50,916 nucleotides of DNA, from the NCBI GenBank assembly GCA_034411635.1, contig DAOUML010000014.1:1-50916 (forward strand), in the 5' to 3' direction. Shown in pieces: positions 9,401 to 16,482 of the stretch. The stretch comes from UBA8950 sp034411635. GTDB taxonomy: Bacteria; Chloroflexota; Anaerolineae; Anaerolineales; Villigracilaceae. Each line of letters opens with the position of its first letter. Within the stretch, counting starts at the first letter, position 1. The translations under genes and the position numbers were made by a program. Under the pieces are notes generated by a model, which saw only the letters and a list, made by a program, of their open reading frames with translations, made no database searches and had not been told where the DNA came from.

Positions 9401-9903
9401 ATCACATGGCCGAATCGTATGCCCCGGCCTACCTTGGTTTTATCGAACTCCTGCAAGAAAACTTTGAACAAGCCCAAATCGAAATCGCGCGCTCGCTCAA
9501 ACTGGCCCAGGATCATCAATGGAACCGCCTGGTAGGACTGAACCACGCCTTCAGCGCCCTCCTGCTCTTTTACCAATGGCTGGCATCAAAACGGAACTCC
9601 AACCTGGCTACCGTTTTACAAGCCTTTGCCCAGGCTGAAACCGGCTGGCAAGGCCTCGACGAAGCCGGCGAATTCTACGCCACCTACGCCCTGGCCTGTC
9701 ACCTGGCCGGAGATTCCCGGTTGGCCGCTGAAGTTTTGCAACGCGCCCACCAAAACGTCGACGAATCCTGGGTAACCGCCCGAGTCTCGCTCGAATCTGC
9801 CGAAACCATCGTCGCCGGCCACCCCCTCGAAGAACAATTGACCTGGTTCAAATCACGCGGGTTCATGCGCTGGGTCGATTTTATAAATAAAGTCACAACC
9901 TGA
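6490..9903 (+). CDS. Zinc ribbon - class III adenylate cyclase - AAA ATPase - TPR regulator
   Basis: This 1137-residue cytoplasmic signalling protein has four parts. Residues 1-28 form a zinc ribbon with Cys3, Cys6, Cys21 and Cys24. Residues about 50-225 are a class III nucleotide cyclase: metal-binding Asp61 (FADLAGFT) and Asp105 (DKFLGDAV), adenine-selecting Lys101 and Asp171, and transition-state Asn174/Arg178 (NTASR). All catalytic residues are present, so it should make cAMP. Residues about 235-600 hold an AAA/STAND-type ATPase with Walker A GAAGVGKS (268-275) and a probable Walker B LIILED. The rest is helical TPR-like repeats, for example ARAWNSMGITQHALGLWQQASECYENSI and LHNLGLVLMDQGKYEQARRSQQRYL. 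This layout is common in Chloroflexota, Cyanobacteria and Myxobacteria, where the repeats are thought to sense a partner. No partner is encoded next to it. Confidence 0.92.
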   Translation: MKCLYCQTEWPAELAGTLKFCGACGKPMQPETSTQAGQPARKESASQPGGELRYMTVLFADLAGFTAFSEDRSADEVANTVGGLLQRLGEVVAQYNGVVDKFLGDAVVATFGVPNPDPNAGRNAVRAGLAMQQETTQYNQQGGFNFGLRVGIHAGEAMYREIGGAWTVMGDTVNTASRIQSIAAPGTVWISQSVYDEVRRYFDAALKPAIELRGKKHTVQPFEVTAERVTPMLELPPFVGREREWRQMQSQIETCLEKKTLQALCIRGAAGVGKSRMIWELREWAQHRPELFRFDVIQYDHSERLPSHGLNTLIRNRFNLPLDLSDEAILEKLRAQLSGEYAGARHEREETAVELLAFVLGIQRPEFHTASMDGPAKWNNAFAEIKFWMQSAAGQEPWLIILEDTQKGDADTAAFLDWALRAGWDAPIFILFTVREEDFEPKSYWFTPIEKWNNEHLVQEIRLKEIRPERLAQALISLGQGLISPAMALRIAEHTEGNPLFATETALLVKEQKQEGTLSGEDIPLPGSIREVMEARLERLGVAGKEVAKRGALMGRRFTLEAVGRIWERPARELSLGIDVLRETETVYQEVSKLFTGEMEEVFRHGRLHEVALARIPREERLKWLRGLEEWAIAKLEFFGDYWEGAGILLVPIIARARIENGDLPGASLWREALGWLHKKHHRGQEAANAFFEALQHASGIRRLVLARQVAEADILNGNIERAQTILKNHIGLVEPPAPQTRPDMMAHTRALIDDRLARWDRIQLKEASTSLRLTYADALARLGKVQEAQDAYHQIELDLETMRGVASDILRLRWANLWGYFMIEIMGRPHVAQQAYAILRSQMDLNAETLQSERMALLDIEFNIEWRFGRYDNAKILADELLDAARRNQNPRIEARAWNSMGITQHALGLWQQASECYENSIRLGRSIGERRLEAIGLHNLGLVLMDQGKYEQARRSQQRYLELSRLIGNHMAESYAPAYLGFIELLQENFEQAQIEIARSLKLAQDHQWNRLVGLNHAFSALLLFYQWLASKRNSNLATVLQAFAQAETGWQGLDEAGEFYATYALACHLAGDSRLAAEVLQRAHQNVDESWVTARVSLESAETIVAGHPLEEQLTWFKSRGFMRWVDFINKVTT

Positions 9904-9972
9904 AGATTTGATAGGTTTTGAGCGGCGCAACCACTACACTTGCTTCAACCTGATTTTACTGGAGGCAATTTG

Positions 9973-10875
9973 ATGAAACGCATTCTCAAAATCGCAGGCG
10001 GCCTGCTGGCATTTTTTCTGGCTGCCATTCTATTGCTCTTTCTTTCCATCCCCCTGGCGGGCATCGGCAGCGCAGAACGGCTGGCGGCAGTCACCAACAC
10101 CACCGTCCCCGGCCTCAATGGCGGGCCAGATGTGCGCGCCTATGTTGCGAAGCCACCCGGCGAAGGGCCTTTCCCCGTAGTAATCATGATTCATGAATTC
10201 TTTGGCCTGAACGCCGCCATCACCAGCATGGCCGATGGACTGGCCGAAGACGGCTACCTCGTCATCGCGCCAGATACCTTTCGCGGCTCAACCTCGCAGT
10301 GGATTCCACGCGCCATTTACCAGGTCATCACCAACGACCCGCAGCAGGTCAACGCCGACCTGGATTCGGTCTATGCCTGGATCGAATCCCAACCCCAGGT
10401 TGATTCCGCCAAAATCGGCATTGTCGGCTTCTGTTATGGAGGCCGCGTTTCGATGCTTTACAGCCTGCACAACAACGACATCGCCGCCACCGTCATCTTC
10501 TACGGCTCCTCCGAAACCGACCCGGATATTCTCAAAAACCTGCCCGGCCCGGTGCTGGGAATTTTCGGCGGGGCCGATGCCTCCATCCCGCTCGAAGAAG
10601 TTTACGCCCTCGAAGACGGTCTGAACGCCGCCGGCATTCCCAACGAAATCACCCTCTACGAAGGCCAACCGCACGCCTTTATGACCAACATGGACGAAAT
10701 CCGCGCCGATAGTGTCAAGACCCAGGCCTGGGAGCAAATGCTATCCTTCCTGGATGCCAACCTGAAAAACGCCCCCCAAACCCGCAGCGGAGGGGCAATT
10801 GCCCATCAGCCCGCCTTTGCCTGGGGCTACTATGCCCGCCTGGTGCTGGAGCATGCCTTTGGGCATGGGCATTAG
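9973..10875 (+). CDS. Membrane-anchored dienelactone hydrolase-family protein
   Basis: This 300-residue alpha/beta hydrolase has an N-terminal membrane segment (about residues 8-30). The ATG at 9973 follows GGAGG at 9961-9965; an earlier in-frame start at 9940 lacks a site. The dienelactone hydrolase triad is present: Cys154 in GFCYGG, Asp202 in GGADASIP and His234 in GQPHAF, plus the helper Glu75 in IHEFFGLN. Family members open lactone or ester bonds; the natural substrate is unknown. The membrane anchor suggests action at the outer face of the membrane. It stands alone, about 70 bp after the cyclase gene. Confidence 0.87.
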   Translation: MKRILKIAGGLLAFFLAAILLLFLSIPLAGIGSAERLAAVTNTTVPGLNGGPDVRAYVAKPPGEGPFPVVIMIHEFFGLNAAITSMADGLAEDGYLVIAPDTFRGSTSQWIPRAIYQVITNDPQQVNADLDSVYAWIESQPQVDSAKIGIVGFCYGGRVSMLYSLHNNDIAATVIFYGSSETDPDILKNLPGPVLGIFGGADASIPLEEVYALEDGLNAAGIPNEITLYEGQPHAFMTNMDEIRADSVKTQAWEQMLSFLDANLKNAPQTRSGGAIAHQPAFAWGYYARLVLEHAFGHGH

Positions 10876-10907
10876 TGGCAAATGCTCTCAATTTGGATAT
10901 TTTTTGG

Positions 10908-10955
10908 TTGATTTTTGGCGTCAATTCGTTTATAAATTCGTAGCACGGAATTTAT
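10908..10955 (+). promoter_or_regulatory. Candidate promoter with overlapping inverted repeat before osmC gene
   Basis: TTGATT (10908-10913) and TATAAA (10931-10936) are 17 bp apart. A perfect 8-bp inverted repeat, ATAAATTC (10932-10939) and GAATTTAT (10948-10955), overlaps the -10 and the start region. A repressor site is possible. Confidence 0.45.
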
Positions 10956-11024
10956 CGCGCAAGTCTGTATAAAAACCTTTTGCGGGAAAAATCCCGCGCC
11001 ACATGAAAACAAGGAGAAAATCTG

Positions 11025-11441
11025 ATGACCACCCGTACTTCCTTTGCTGAATGGAAAGGCACACTCAAAGAAGGCGCTGGCACGATGAAACTTGCCAGCG
11101 GGGCGTATGAAGGCCCGTTCACCTTCGCTTCGCGCTTTGAAGAAGGAAAGGGAACCAACCCCGAAGAACTGATTGGCGCGGCCCAGGCTGGCTGCTTCTC
11201 GATGTTCCTCTCGGCCCTGCTGACCAAGGCCGGCTACACCCCCGAAAGTATCAGCACCAGCGCCACCGTCCACCTGACCGAAGGGCCGACCATCAGCCTG
11301 ATCGAGGTCAAGACCGAGGCCAAAGTGCCGGGCATCGGCGAGGCAGAATTCCTCGAACATGCCGAAGCCGCCAAAAAGAATTGTCCGATTTCCAAAGCGC
11401 TGGCCGGGCCTGAAATTACCCTGAGCGCGAAATTGCTGTAA
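11025..11441 (+). CDS. osmC: OsmC/Ohr-family peroxide-detoxifying protein
   Basis: This 138-residue protein is of the usual OsmC length. It has the two redox cysteines, Cys57 in AAQAGCFSM and Cys120 in AKKNCPISKAL, and the conserved PEEL acidic motif (residues 47-50). OsmC proteins reduce organic hydroperoxides with thiols in the cytoplasm; the NCPISK motif points to the OsmC rather than the Ohr branch. AAGGAG precedes the ATG by eight bases. It is a single-gene unit between a candidate promoter with an inverted repeat and a strong terminator, which suits stress-induced control. Confidence 0.93.
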   Translation: MTTRTSFAEWKGTLKEGAGTMKLASGAYEGPFTFASRFEEGKGTNPEELIGAAQAGCFSMFLSALLTKAGYTPESISTSATVHLTEGPTISLIEVKTEAKVPGIGEAEFLEHAEAAKKNCPISKALAGPEITLSAKLL

Positions 11442-11453
11442 CGTTGGAGAATT

Positions 11454-11497
11454 AAATAGCGAGCCGGGATGGTTTATGCCATCCCGGCTCGCTATTT
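11454..11497 (+). terminator. Rho-independent terminator after osmC gene
   Basis: Perfect 19-nt arms (11454-11472 and 11479-11497), a 6-nt loop, and a run of T at the 3' end. Confidence 0.92.
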
Positions 11498-11510
11498 TTT
11501 AATTTATTTC

Positions 11511-11661
11511 GTAATTACCTACCCTCACCCTGCCCCTCTCCCAAAGGGAGAGGGAAACGGATACAAAAAGCGGATTTTGTGCCGAAAACGACAATTTCGT
11601 CCGAGATTTCTCCCCTCTCCCACCGGGAGAGGGGTTGGGGTGAGGGTGGGTAGGTAGTTAC
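11511..11661. repeat. Palindromic MITE-like repeat element (complete copy)
   Basis: About 150 bp with inverted ends: GTAATTACCTACCCTCACCC on the left, and the complement of GTAACTACCTACCCACCCTC on the right. Each end holds an internal CCCTCTCCC/GGGAGAGGG hairpin. The centre is unique and non-coding. Related pieces occur at 51-97, 17962-17975 and 42258-42378. No transposase is present. Confidence 0.65.
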
Positions 11662-11692
11662 TTTATTTCAGCATTTACAAAAGGAGACCACC

Positions 11693-12463
11693 ATGATACT
11701 CAGCGAAATCAATTTTTTCTCCGAAGCCCTGGGCATGCGCTCGACGATGGGGGTTATTCTCCCCCAGCCAAACCTGACGAAGAAAAAACGCCCAAAATAC
11801 CGTACCCTGTACCTGCTGCACGGCCACTCCGACGACCACACCGCCTGGCAACGCTGGACCTCCATCGAACGCTATGTCGAGGGTCTGAATATAGCCGTCA
11901 TCATGCCAAACGTACACCGCAGTTTCTACACCGACATGGCGCACGGACATCGCTACTGGACGTTCGTCAGCGAAGAAGTGCCAGCCCTGGCCCGCAAGAT
12001 TTTCCCACTCTCAGCGGAGCGCGCCGATAATTTTGTGGCCGGACTTTCAATGGGCGGATACGGCGCGTTCAAGATGGCCCTGACGCACCCGGAGCGTTTC
12101 GCCGCAGCCGCCAGCCTTTCCGGCGCGGTCGAAATTCGTTATGCCGTCAATGACAAAGGCCCCGCCCCAGACGAAGAATGGCTGGCCCTGATGCGCAACA
12201 TCTTCGGGCCAAACCTGAAAAAAGTGGCCGACGGCCCCCATGACCTGCGCGTCCTGGCACGCCAAGCCGCCAATGCCCCCGAAAAGCCACGCCTGTACCA
12301 GTGCTGCGGCACTGAAGATTTCCTCTACCAGAGCAATCTCAGTTTCCGCGATTTCCTGCGCGGCCTGCCCCTCGACCTGACCTACGAAGAAGGCCCCGGC
12401 GAACACACCTGGGACTATTGGGACAAGATGATTCAAAACACTCTGGCCTGGATGACAACCTGA
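11693..12463 (+). CDS. Esterase D/tributyrin esterase-family hydrolase
   Basis: This 256-residue cytoplasmic alpha/beta hydrolase belongs to the family of S-formylglutathione hydrolase, tributyrin esterase and feruloyl esterases. The nucleophile is Ser119 in GLSMGG. The probable charge-relay residues are Asp in CGTEDFLYQ and His238 in GEHTWDYWD. LLHGHSDDHTAW (about residues 41-52) supplies the oxyanion region. No signal peptide is visible. AAAGGAG precedes the ATG. In a xylan user an acetyl- or feruloyl-esterase role would fit, but nothing in the neighbourhood fixes the substrate. Confidence 0.85.
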   Translation: MILSEINFFSEALGMRSTMGVILPQPNLTKKKRPKYRTLYLLHGHSDDHTAWQRWTSIERYVEGLNIAVIMPNVHRSFYTDMAHGHRYWTFVSEEVPALARKIFPLSAERADNFVAGLSMGGYGAFKMALTHPERFAAAASLSGAVEIRYAVNDKGPAPDEEWLALMRNIFGPNLKKVADGPHDLRVLARQAANAPEKPRLYQCCGTEDFLYQSNLSFRDFLRGLPLDLTYEEGPGEHTWDYWDKMIQNTLAWMTT

Positions 12464-12485
12464 CCCCATTTTCAGCCGAAATGAG

Positions 12486-12491
12486 TATACT
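12486..12491 (+). promoter_or_regulatory. -10 element close to start codon (possible leaderless gene)
   Basis: TATACT in the context GAGTATACTT lies eight bases before the ATG at 12500, which has no Shine-Dalgarno sequence. This parallels the signal at 6478. Confidence 0.45.
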
Positions 12492-12499
12492 TGCCCATC

Positions 12500-13384
12500 A
12501 TGCTGAAAACTTCCAAACCGCAACTACTGCTTAATGCGCAAGCAGAACTGGGCGAAGGCCCGTTTTGGGATTCGGCCCAAAATAGCCTGGGCTGGCTCGA
12601 TATTCTCAAGGGTCGCCTGCACACCTATCACCCCGACACAGGCCGCGATGAGTTCATCGAATTGGGGCAATCCCTCGGCTGCGCGGCCCCTTGCCGCACA
12701 GGCAGATTGATTCTGGGGCTAAAAAACGGACTGGCTTTCTTTGATAAAGAAACTCAGCAACTGGACTGGATTGCCCACCCCGAACCCGACCTGCCCAACA
12801 ACCGCTTTAACGACGGCAAATGCGGCCCCGATGGTCGCTTTCTGGCCGGAACAATGGACATGGGCGAGCAAAACCCCAGCGGGGCGTTGTATTCGTTCTC
12901 GCCCAATGGCAGCCTGCAAACACTGAAAAGAGACGTGCGAATCTCAAACGGCCTGGCCTGGAGCCTGGACGGAAAGACTCTCTATTACATCGACACCCCC
13001 ACCCGCGAAATTATGGCCTACGAGTACGACCTGGCAAGCGGCGCAATTGCCAACCCGCGCCTGGTCGCGCGGGTGCCAGAAAAACTCGGCTGGCCGGATG
13101 GGATGACTTCAGACCGACAGGGCCGGCTGTGGGTGGCACTATGGGGCGGGGCAGCCATCACGGTTTGGGATGCCGAAAAAGGCCAATTGCTCGAAAAAAT
13201 CGACTTCCCGGCGAAAAATATCACTTCGTGCGCTTTCGGCGGCTCGAGGCAGGATACGCTCTACGTCACGTCGGCGCGTATCGGGTTGGATGGGGCTGGT
13301 TTGACGGCATTCCCGGCTTCGGGTGGTTTGTTCCGTGTGCAGACCAATGCCGAGGGGCTGGTTACGTTTGGGTTCAACGATTAA
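12500..13384 (+). CDS. SMP-30/gluconolactonase-family lactonase
   Basis: This 294-residue six-bladed beta-propeller protein belongs to the SMP-30/regucalcin family. Metal-binding residues of the family are visible: Glu in AELGEGPFWD near residue 19, Asn/Asp in NRFNDGKCGPDGRF.AGTMD, Asn in SNGLAWS, and Asp in LYYIDT/WPDGMT. It should hydrolyse a sugar lactone such as glucono- or xylono-lactone in the cytoplasm. The ATG at 12500 was chosen over a TTG nine bases upstream. The membrane acyltransferase starts 24 bp after its stop, so the two may be co-transcribed. Confidence 0.88.
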   Translation: MLKTSKPQLLLNAQAELGEGPFWDSAQNSLGWLDILKGRLHTYHPDTGRDEFIELGQSLGCAAPCRTGRLILGLKNGLAFFDKETQQLDWIAHPEPDLPNNRFNDGKCGPDGRFLAGTMDMGEQNPSGALYSFSPNGSLQTLKRDVRISNGLAWSLDGKTLYYIDTPTREIMAYEYDLASGAIANPRLVARVPEKLGWPDGMTSDRQGRLWVALWGGAAITVWDAEKGQLLEKIDFPAKNITSCAFGGSRQDTLYVTSARIGLDGAGLTAFPASGGLFRVQTNAEGLVTFGFND

Positions 13385-13408
13385 GTTTCAGCGAGGAGAA
13401 AAGTCCAG

Positions 13409-14446
13409 ATGTCCAAAAGAATCGTTTTCATTGATATTGCCAAGGGAATCGGTATTTTGCTGGTGGTGCTGGCGCATAATGGCTTGCAGTTGGTTTCGCC
13501 ATTTTTGCATCAGGTGATTTATGCGTTTCACATGCCGTTATTTTTCTTTCTTTCAGGCATGTTTTTTAACCCGGGAATCGGTTTCTGGGAGTTACTGAAA
13601 AAACGCTTTAACTCTCTTTTGCTGCCCTATTTCTTTACCATTTTCCTGATTTATTTTTTTGAGATTTTTCTGGGCAAAATGGGTTTGCCGGTGGCCTGGG
13701 GCCGCATTGTCAAATCGTTTTACGGCAATGGGTTTTTCCTCGATTGGGTGGCGATGTGGTTTTTGCCGGCCCTGTTTGTGATGAATCTGGTGGCGTTTGG
13801 CTTTTATCGTTTGTTCGAGCGGTTTCGCCTGCCCTGGGCGCACTGGATCGGGCTGGCAGCGATGCAGACGGTTGGGGTGCTGACGCTGGATGCCTTTATG
13901 TCGTTTGACGTGAGCCTGCTGGGGCGCAGCGTTACCTTGATGGGCCTGCCCTTTAGCCTGGATTTGGCCCTGGTGGGTGGGTTTTTCTTCATTCTGGGGC
14001 GCGAGGCATATCGCAATGTGCCGGAGGGCTGGTTTAATTCGTGGTGGGTTTTGCTTGGGTCGGGCACGCTTTTGTTTGGGTTGTTGTGGCTTTCGCCTGG
14101 CATGATTGACCTGAACACGCGCCAATGGGATGAGCCTTTCCTTAATACGATAAAGGCTCTGGCCGGGATTGTGTTCATCCTGTCGATTTCGCAGCAATTG
14201 GGGCGCGGCCCGGCCTGGCCGGTGCGCTTTTTCTCGTATATGGGGCGAATTTCGGTGCTGATTTTGATTTTCCACAATCCGGTGCAGTCTTATTTAACCG
14301 GAAAACTGGCCTGGTTAATTGGGGAGGGGCCCTTTACGCTTGTGCTGGTTGATGTTTTTGCGGTTTTGGTTCCGGTGCTGATTTATGAAATCGGGGTGCG
14401 GCCCAACCCGCTGGTAACGCGCTTGTTCGGGATGAAGAGCAGTTAA
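13409..14446 (+). CDS. Membrane acyltransferase 3 family protein (fucose 4-O-acetylase-like)
   Basis: This 345-residue polytopic protein has about ten membrane helices. The start MSKRIVFIDIAKGIGILLVV leads to His23 in LAHNG, the probable catalytic histidine of acyltransferase 3 enzymes. FHMPLFFFLSGMFF (about residues 45-58) is the second hallmark. These proteins move acetyl groups across the membrane onto sugars of surface polymers; the short MSKR.FIDIAKG form is closest to fucose 4-O-acetylase-like members. GAGGAG precedes the ATG. The target polymer is unknown. Confidence 0.87.
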   Translation: MSKRIVFIDIAKGIGILLVVLAHNGLQLVSPFLHQVIYAFHMPLFFFLSGMFFNPGIGFWELLKKRFNSLLLPYFFTIFLIYFFEIFLGKMGLPVAWGRIVKSFYGNGFFLDWVAMWFLPALFVMNLVAFGFYRLFERFRLPWAHWIGLAAMQTVGVLTLDAFMSFDVSLLGRSVTLMGLPFSLDLALVGGFFFILGREAYRNVPEGWFNSWWVLLGSGTLLFGLLWLSPGMIDLNTRQWDEPFLNTIKALAGIVFILSISQQLGRGPAWPVRFFSYMGRISVLILIFHNPVQSYLTGKLAWLIGEGPFTLVLVDVFAVLVPVLIYEIGVRPNPLVTRLFGMKSS

Positions 14447-14450
14447 ACAA

Positions 14451-14495
14451 AAATATGACATATTGGAGTAAAAGGTCATATTTTATCTATGACCT
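14451..14495 (+). promoter_or_regulatory. Double inverted repeat upstream of Rrf2-type gene (putative operator)
   Basis: AAATATGAC (14451-14459) pairs with GTCATATTT (14475-14483). AGGTCATA (14473-14480) also pairs with TATGACCT (14488-14495). The three half-sites lie just upstream of the -35, where an activator or autoregulator could bind. Confidence 0.5.
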
Positions 14496-14502
14496 AAATC
14501 AC

Positions 14503-14531
14503 TTGTGCAAACCATAACCAGCCTGTAGAAT
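14503..14531 (+). promoter_or_regulatory. Promoter of Rrf2-type regulator gene
   Basis: TTGTGC (14503-14508) and TAGAAT (14526-14531) are separated by 17 bp. The expected start is near 14538. A GGGAGG ribosome-binding site lies at 14563-14568. Confidence 0.68.
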
Positions 14532-14573
14532 ATGGATATATCTTGGTAAAAATACCCTTATTGGGAGGTTCAA

Positions 14574-14978
14574 ATGCAAATTACTCGTCAGGCTGATTAT
14601 GCTATTCGCGCAGTATTATATGTTGCCCGATTATCTGATAATGAGCGCGCCGCCACCAGTCAGATTGCCAAAGAACAGAAGATTCCGCCTTCGTTTTTGG
14701 CAAAAATTATTTCACAACTTTCGATTGCCGGTTTGTTGCAGACTTCGCGCGGCGCGCGGGGCGGGGTAACGCTGGCAAAAAATCCGGCAGACATCAGTCT
14801 TTTGGACGTGGTGGAAGCCATCGATGGGCCGATTGCGCTGAATGAGTGCGTGCATGACGACGGCGCTTGCAATTTCAGCGGTGATTGCCCGATGCGCCCG
14901 ATTTGGTGCGAGGTGCAGAATGATTTGGTCAAGAAATTAAAATCGACCAATTTTGCGCAGTTTATCAACGAGAATTAG
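14574..14978 (+). CDS. Rrf2-family Fe-S transcriptional regulator
   Basis: This 134-residue regulator has an N-terminal winged helix, MQITRQADYAIRAVLYVA followed by the recognition-helix region IPPSFLAKIISQL and the wing SRGARGGVTLA. A cysteine cluster follows at Cys92, Cys99, Cys105 and Cys112. The family (IscR, NsrR, RsrR, CymR) uses such cysteines to hold an Fe-S cluster that senses iron, NO or redox state. The spacing here matches no single subfamily exactly. The gene has its own promoter and a terminator, so it is monocistronic, and the palindromes upstream suggest self-regulation. Its other targets are not evident. Confidence 0.92.
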   Translation: MQITRQADYAIRAVLYVARLSDNERAATSQIAKEQKIPPSFLAKIISQLSIAGLLQTSRGARGGVTLAKNPADISLLDVVEAIDGPIALNECVHDDGACNFSGDCPMRPIWCEVQNDLVKKLKSTNFAQFINEN

Positions 14979-14991
14979 AAAAAAGACCAAT

Positions 14992-15027
14992 AAAATACAG
15001 GGATGAGTCGACTCATCCCTGTATTTT
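14992..15027 (+). terminator. Rho-independent terminator after Rrf2-type gene
   Basis: A perfect 36-bp palindrome with two 18-nt arms (14992-15009 and 15010-15027), followed by a T run. Confidence 0.9.
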
Positions 15028-15054
15028 TGTATCGGTTTTTGTTCAGAAGAGAAA

Positions 15055-15348
15055 ATGAACCGAACCATTCGCATTATTAAATTGATTTTTTTGGCTCTGG
15101 CGTTGTTGCTGTGCCTGGCTGTGCCGGTAATGGGGTTGTTATCGACCGCGTTTTATTGGGAAGGGACGTGTCATGGGTTTACCGATGGGGCTTGGGATTG
15201 TCCCTGGTGGGAATTTGCCCAGAAAGAAATCTTTTGGGCTTCAATGATTTTTATTCCGTTTATCTTTCTGGTTTCGCTGGCCTGGCTGGGGATGGCTCTG
15301 GTTCAGTTTATTGCCCATCAGTGGGAAAAGCGCCGAAATTCTGCATAA
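15055..15348 (+). CDS. Small two-helix membrane protein, unknown function
   Basis: This 97-residue protein has a hydrophobic helix at about residues 8-30 and another at about 63-87. Between them lies a short loop with two cysteines (GTCHGF and WDCPWW) that could form a disulfide outside the cell. A weak GAAGAG site precedes the ATG. Its last 41 bp overlap the 3' end of the convergent patatin gene. No family is recognised. The clear membrane pattern and the preceding terminator support it as a real gene. Confidence 0.6.
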   Translation: MNRTIRIIKLIFLALALLLCLAVPVMGLLSTAFYWEGTCHGFTDGAWDCPWWEFAQKEIFWASMIFIPFIFLVSLAWLGMALVQFIAHQWEKRRNSA

Positions 15349-16480
15349 AAACCCGCTCGGCGGCGGCTTCGCCCAGGGCGATTAGTTCGCGGGTGTCTTT
15401 TTCGTCGTAATCGATGATGCGCCCGGCATCAATGAAACGCTCAGGGGCGGCAATCATTACTCTAATTTTGCGATATTGATAGGGTGGTTTTCCATGCTGG
15501 CGTTCTTCTTCGGCCAGGCGGTTGAAGGCATCGATTGTTTTCAAACGCTCGCGAAACGAAGCCAGCAAAGCCCAGTCTAATGCCCAGGTGACGGCATCGC
15601 CAAACGAGGCGGGTAACTGGCGCGCGCCTTCGGGGGCCGGGGTTCCTTGCGCCCACCAGGGCGTCATCAGCACCACGAGCACTTCCACCGGCCTGTCCAT
15701 GGAGGGGTCGTCGAAGGCGTCAAAGGCCGAACCAAGCGGGGTATTGGCAACCACCGCCCCATCCCAATAGTGGGCGTTGGTTTCGGCATCAAAGGTCCAG
15801 GGGTAGACAAGCGGAATGGAACAACTCGCCAAAATGCGCTCAACGGTAATGCCGGGCAAAATATCGGCGCGAACCTGGCCCGTCTCCTGTCTTTTAACGG
15901 GTTTGTTGCTAAACATCACCCGCTCGCCGGTTTCAACCCTGGTGGCCGAAATCAGCAGGGTCTTTTCGCTGGCGGCCAATTTCTCCGGCGAAAATCTCAT
16001 GCGTTCAAGCAAGGTTTGGCGCAGCGGGCCGGTGTCGAGGAAATTGATCCAATGTCCTACCAGTTTATCGGCCAACCAGCCGGGCAGAAGGGGCATGGGC
16101 GGCCAAAATCCGGCGGGTTTGGGCGAAGTGGCCTGATGAGCGGGAACCTGCTTCAGGCGGGCATCCATGATGACGCCGCCAAAAATTTTGCCCACCGCCC
16201 ATTTTGCCAACCCGCGCATATCGGGCGGCAAGCCGTGAACATCTTTTTCGCGCAGGCCCAGCCAGAAGGCCTCCAACTCTGCCGCGCTCATGCCCATTGT
16301 GATGGCCGCGCCATTGACCGCGCCAATCGAGGTGCCGACAATCACCTGCGGAGTCCATGCGCCGCTATGAGCGGCGTCTACCCCGCTTTTTTCCACGCGG
16401 GCAAGATATTTGTAGACCCCGGCATGAAAGCCGCCACGCCCACCGCCGCCTGAAAGAATTAAGGCTCGCAAAGGTTCCAT
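15308..16480 (-). CDS. Patatin-like phospholipase
   Basis: This 390-residue protein carries the patatin catalytic set: oxyanion loop GGGGRGG (residues 11-17), nucleophile Ser51 in GTSIG, and catalytic Asp240 in DGA. It has no signal peptide, so it is cytoplasmic or membrane-associated. It should hydrolyse acyl ester bonds of phospholipids or other lipids. It is the last gene of the operon menG-methyltransferase-patatin; the ATG is 2 bp after the methyltransferase stop. Its 3' end overlaps the opposing small membrane protein gene by 41 bp. Confidence 0.92.
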   Translation of the reverse strand: MEPLRALILSGGGGRGGFHAGVYKYLARVEKSGVDAAHSGAWTPQVIVGTSIGAVNGAAITMGMSAAELEAFWLGLREKDVHGLPPDMRGLAKWAVGKIFGGVIMDARLKQVPAHQATSPKPAGFWPPMPLLPGWLADKLVGHWINFLDTGPLRQTLLERMRFSPEKLAASEKTLLISATRVETGERVMFSNKPVKRQETGQVRADILPGITVERILASCSIPLVYPWTFDAETNAHYWDGAVVANTPLGSAFDAFDDPSMDRPVEVLVVLMTPWWAQGTPAPEGARQLPASFGDAVTWALDWALLASFRERLKTIDAFNRLAEEERQHGKPPYQYRKIRVMIAAPERFIDAGRIIDYDEKDTRELIALGEAAAERVFMQNFGAFPTDGQ

Positions 16481-16482
16481 CC

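Noticed and set aside
11521..11650. C-rich/G-rich repeat considered as a structured RNA gene
   Set aside because: Occurrence of the same hairpins at other intergenic sites and the inverted ends fit a dispersed DNA element better.
15647..16453. 268-codon open frame opposite the patatin gene
   Set aside because: Shadow of the patatin coding strand with no start signal.
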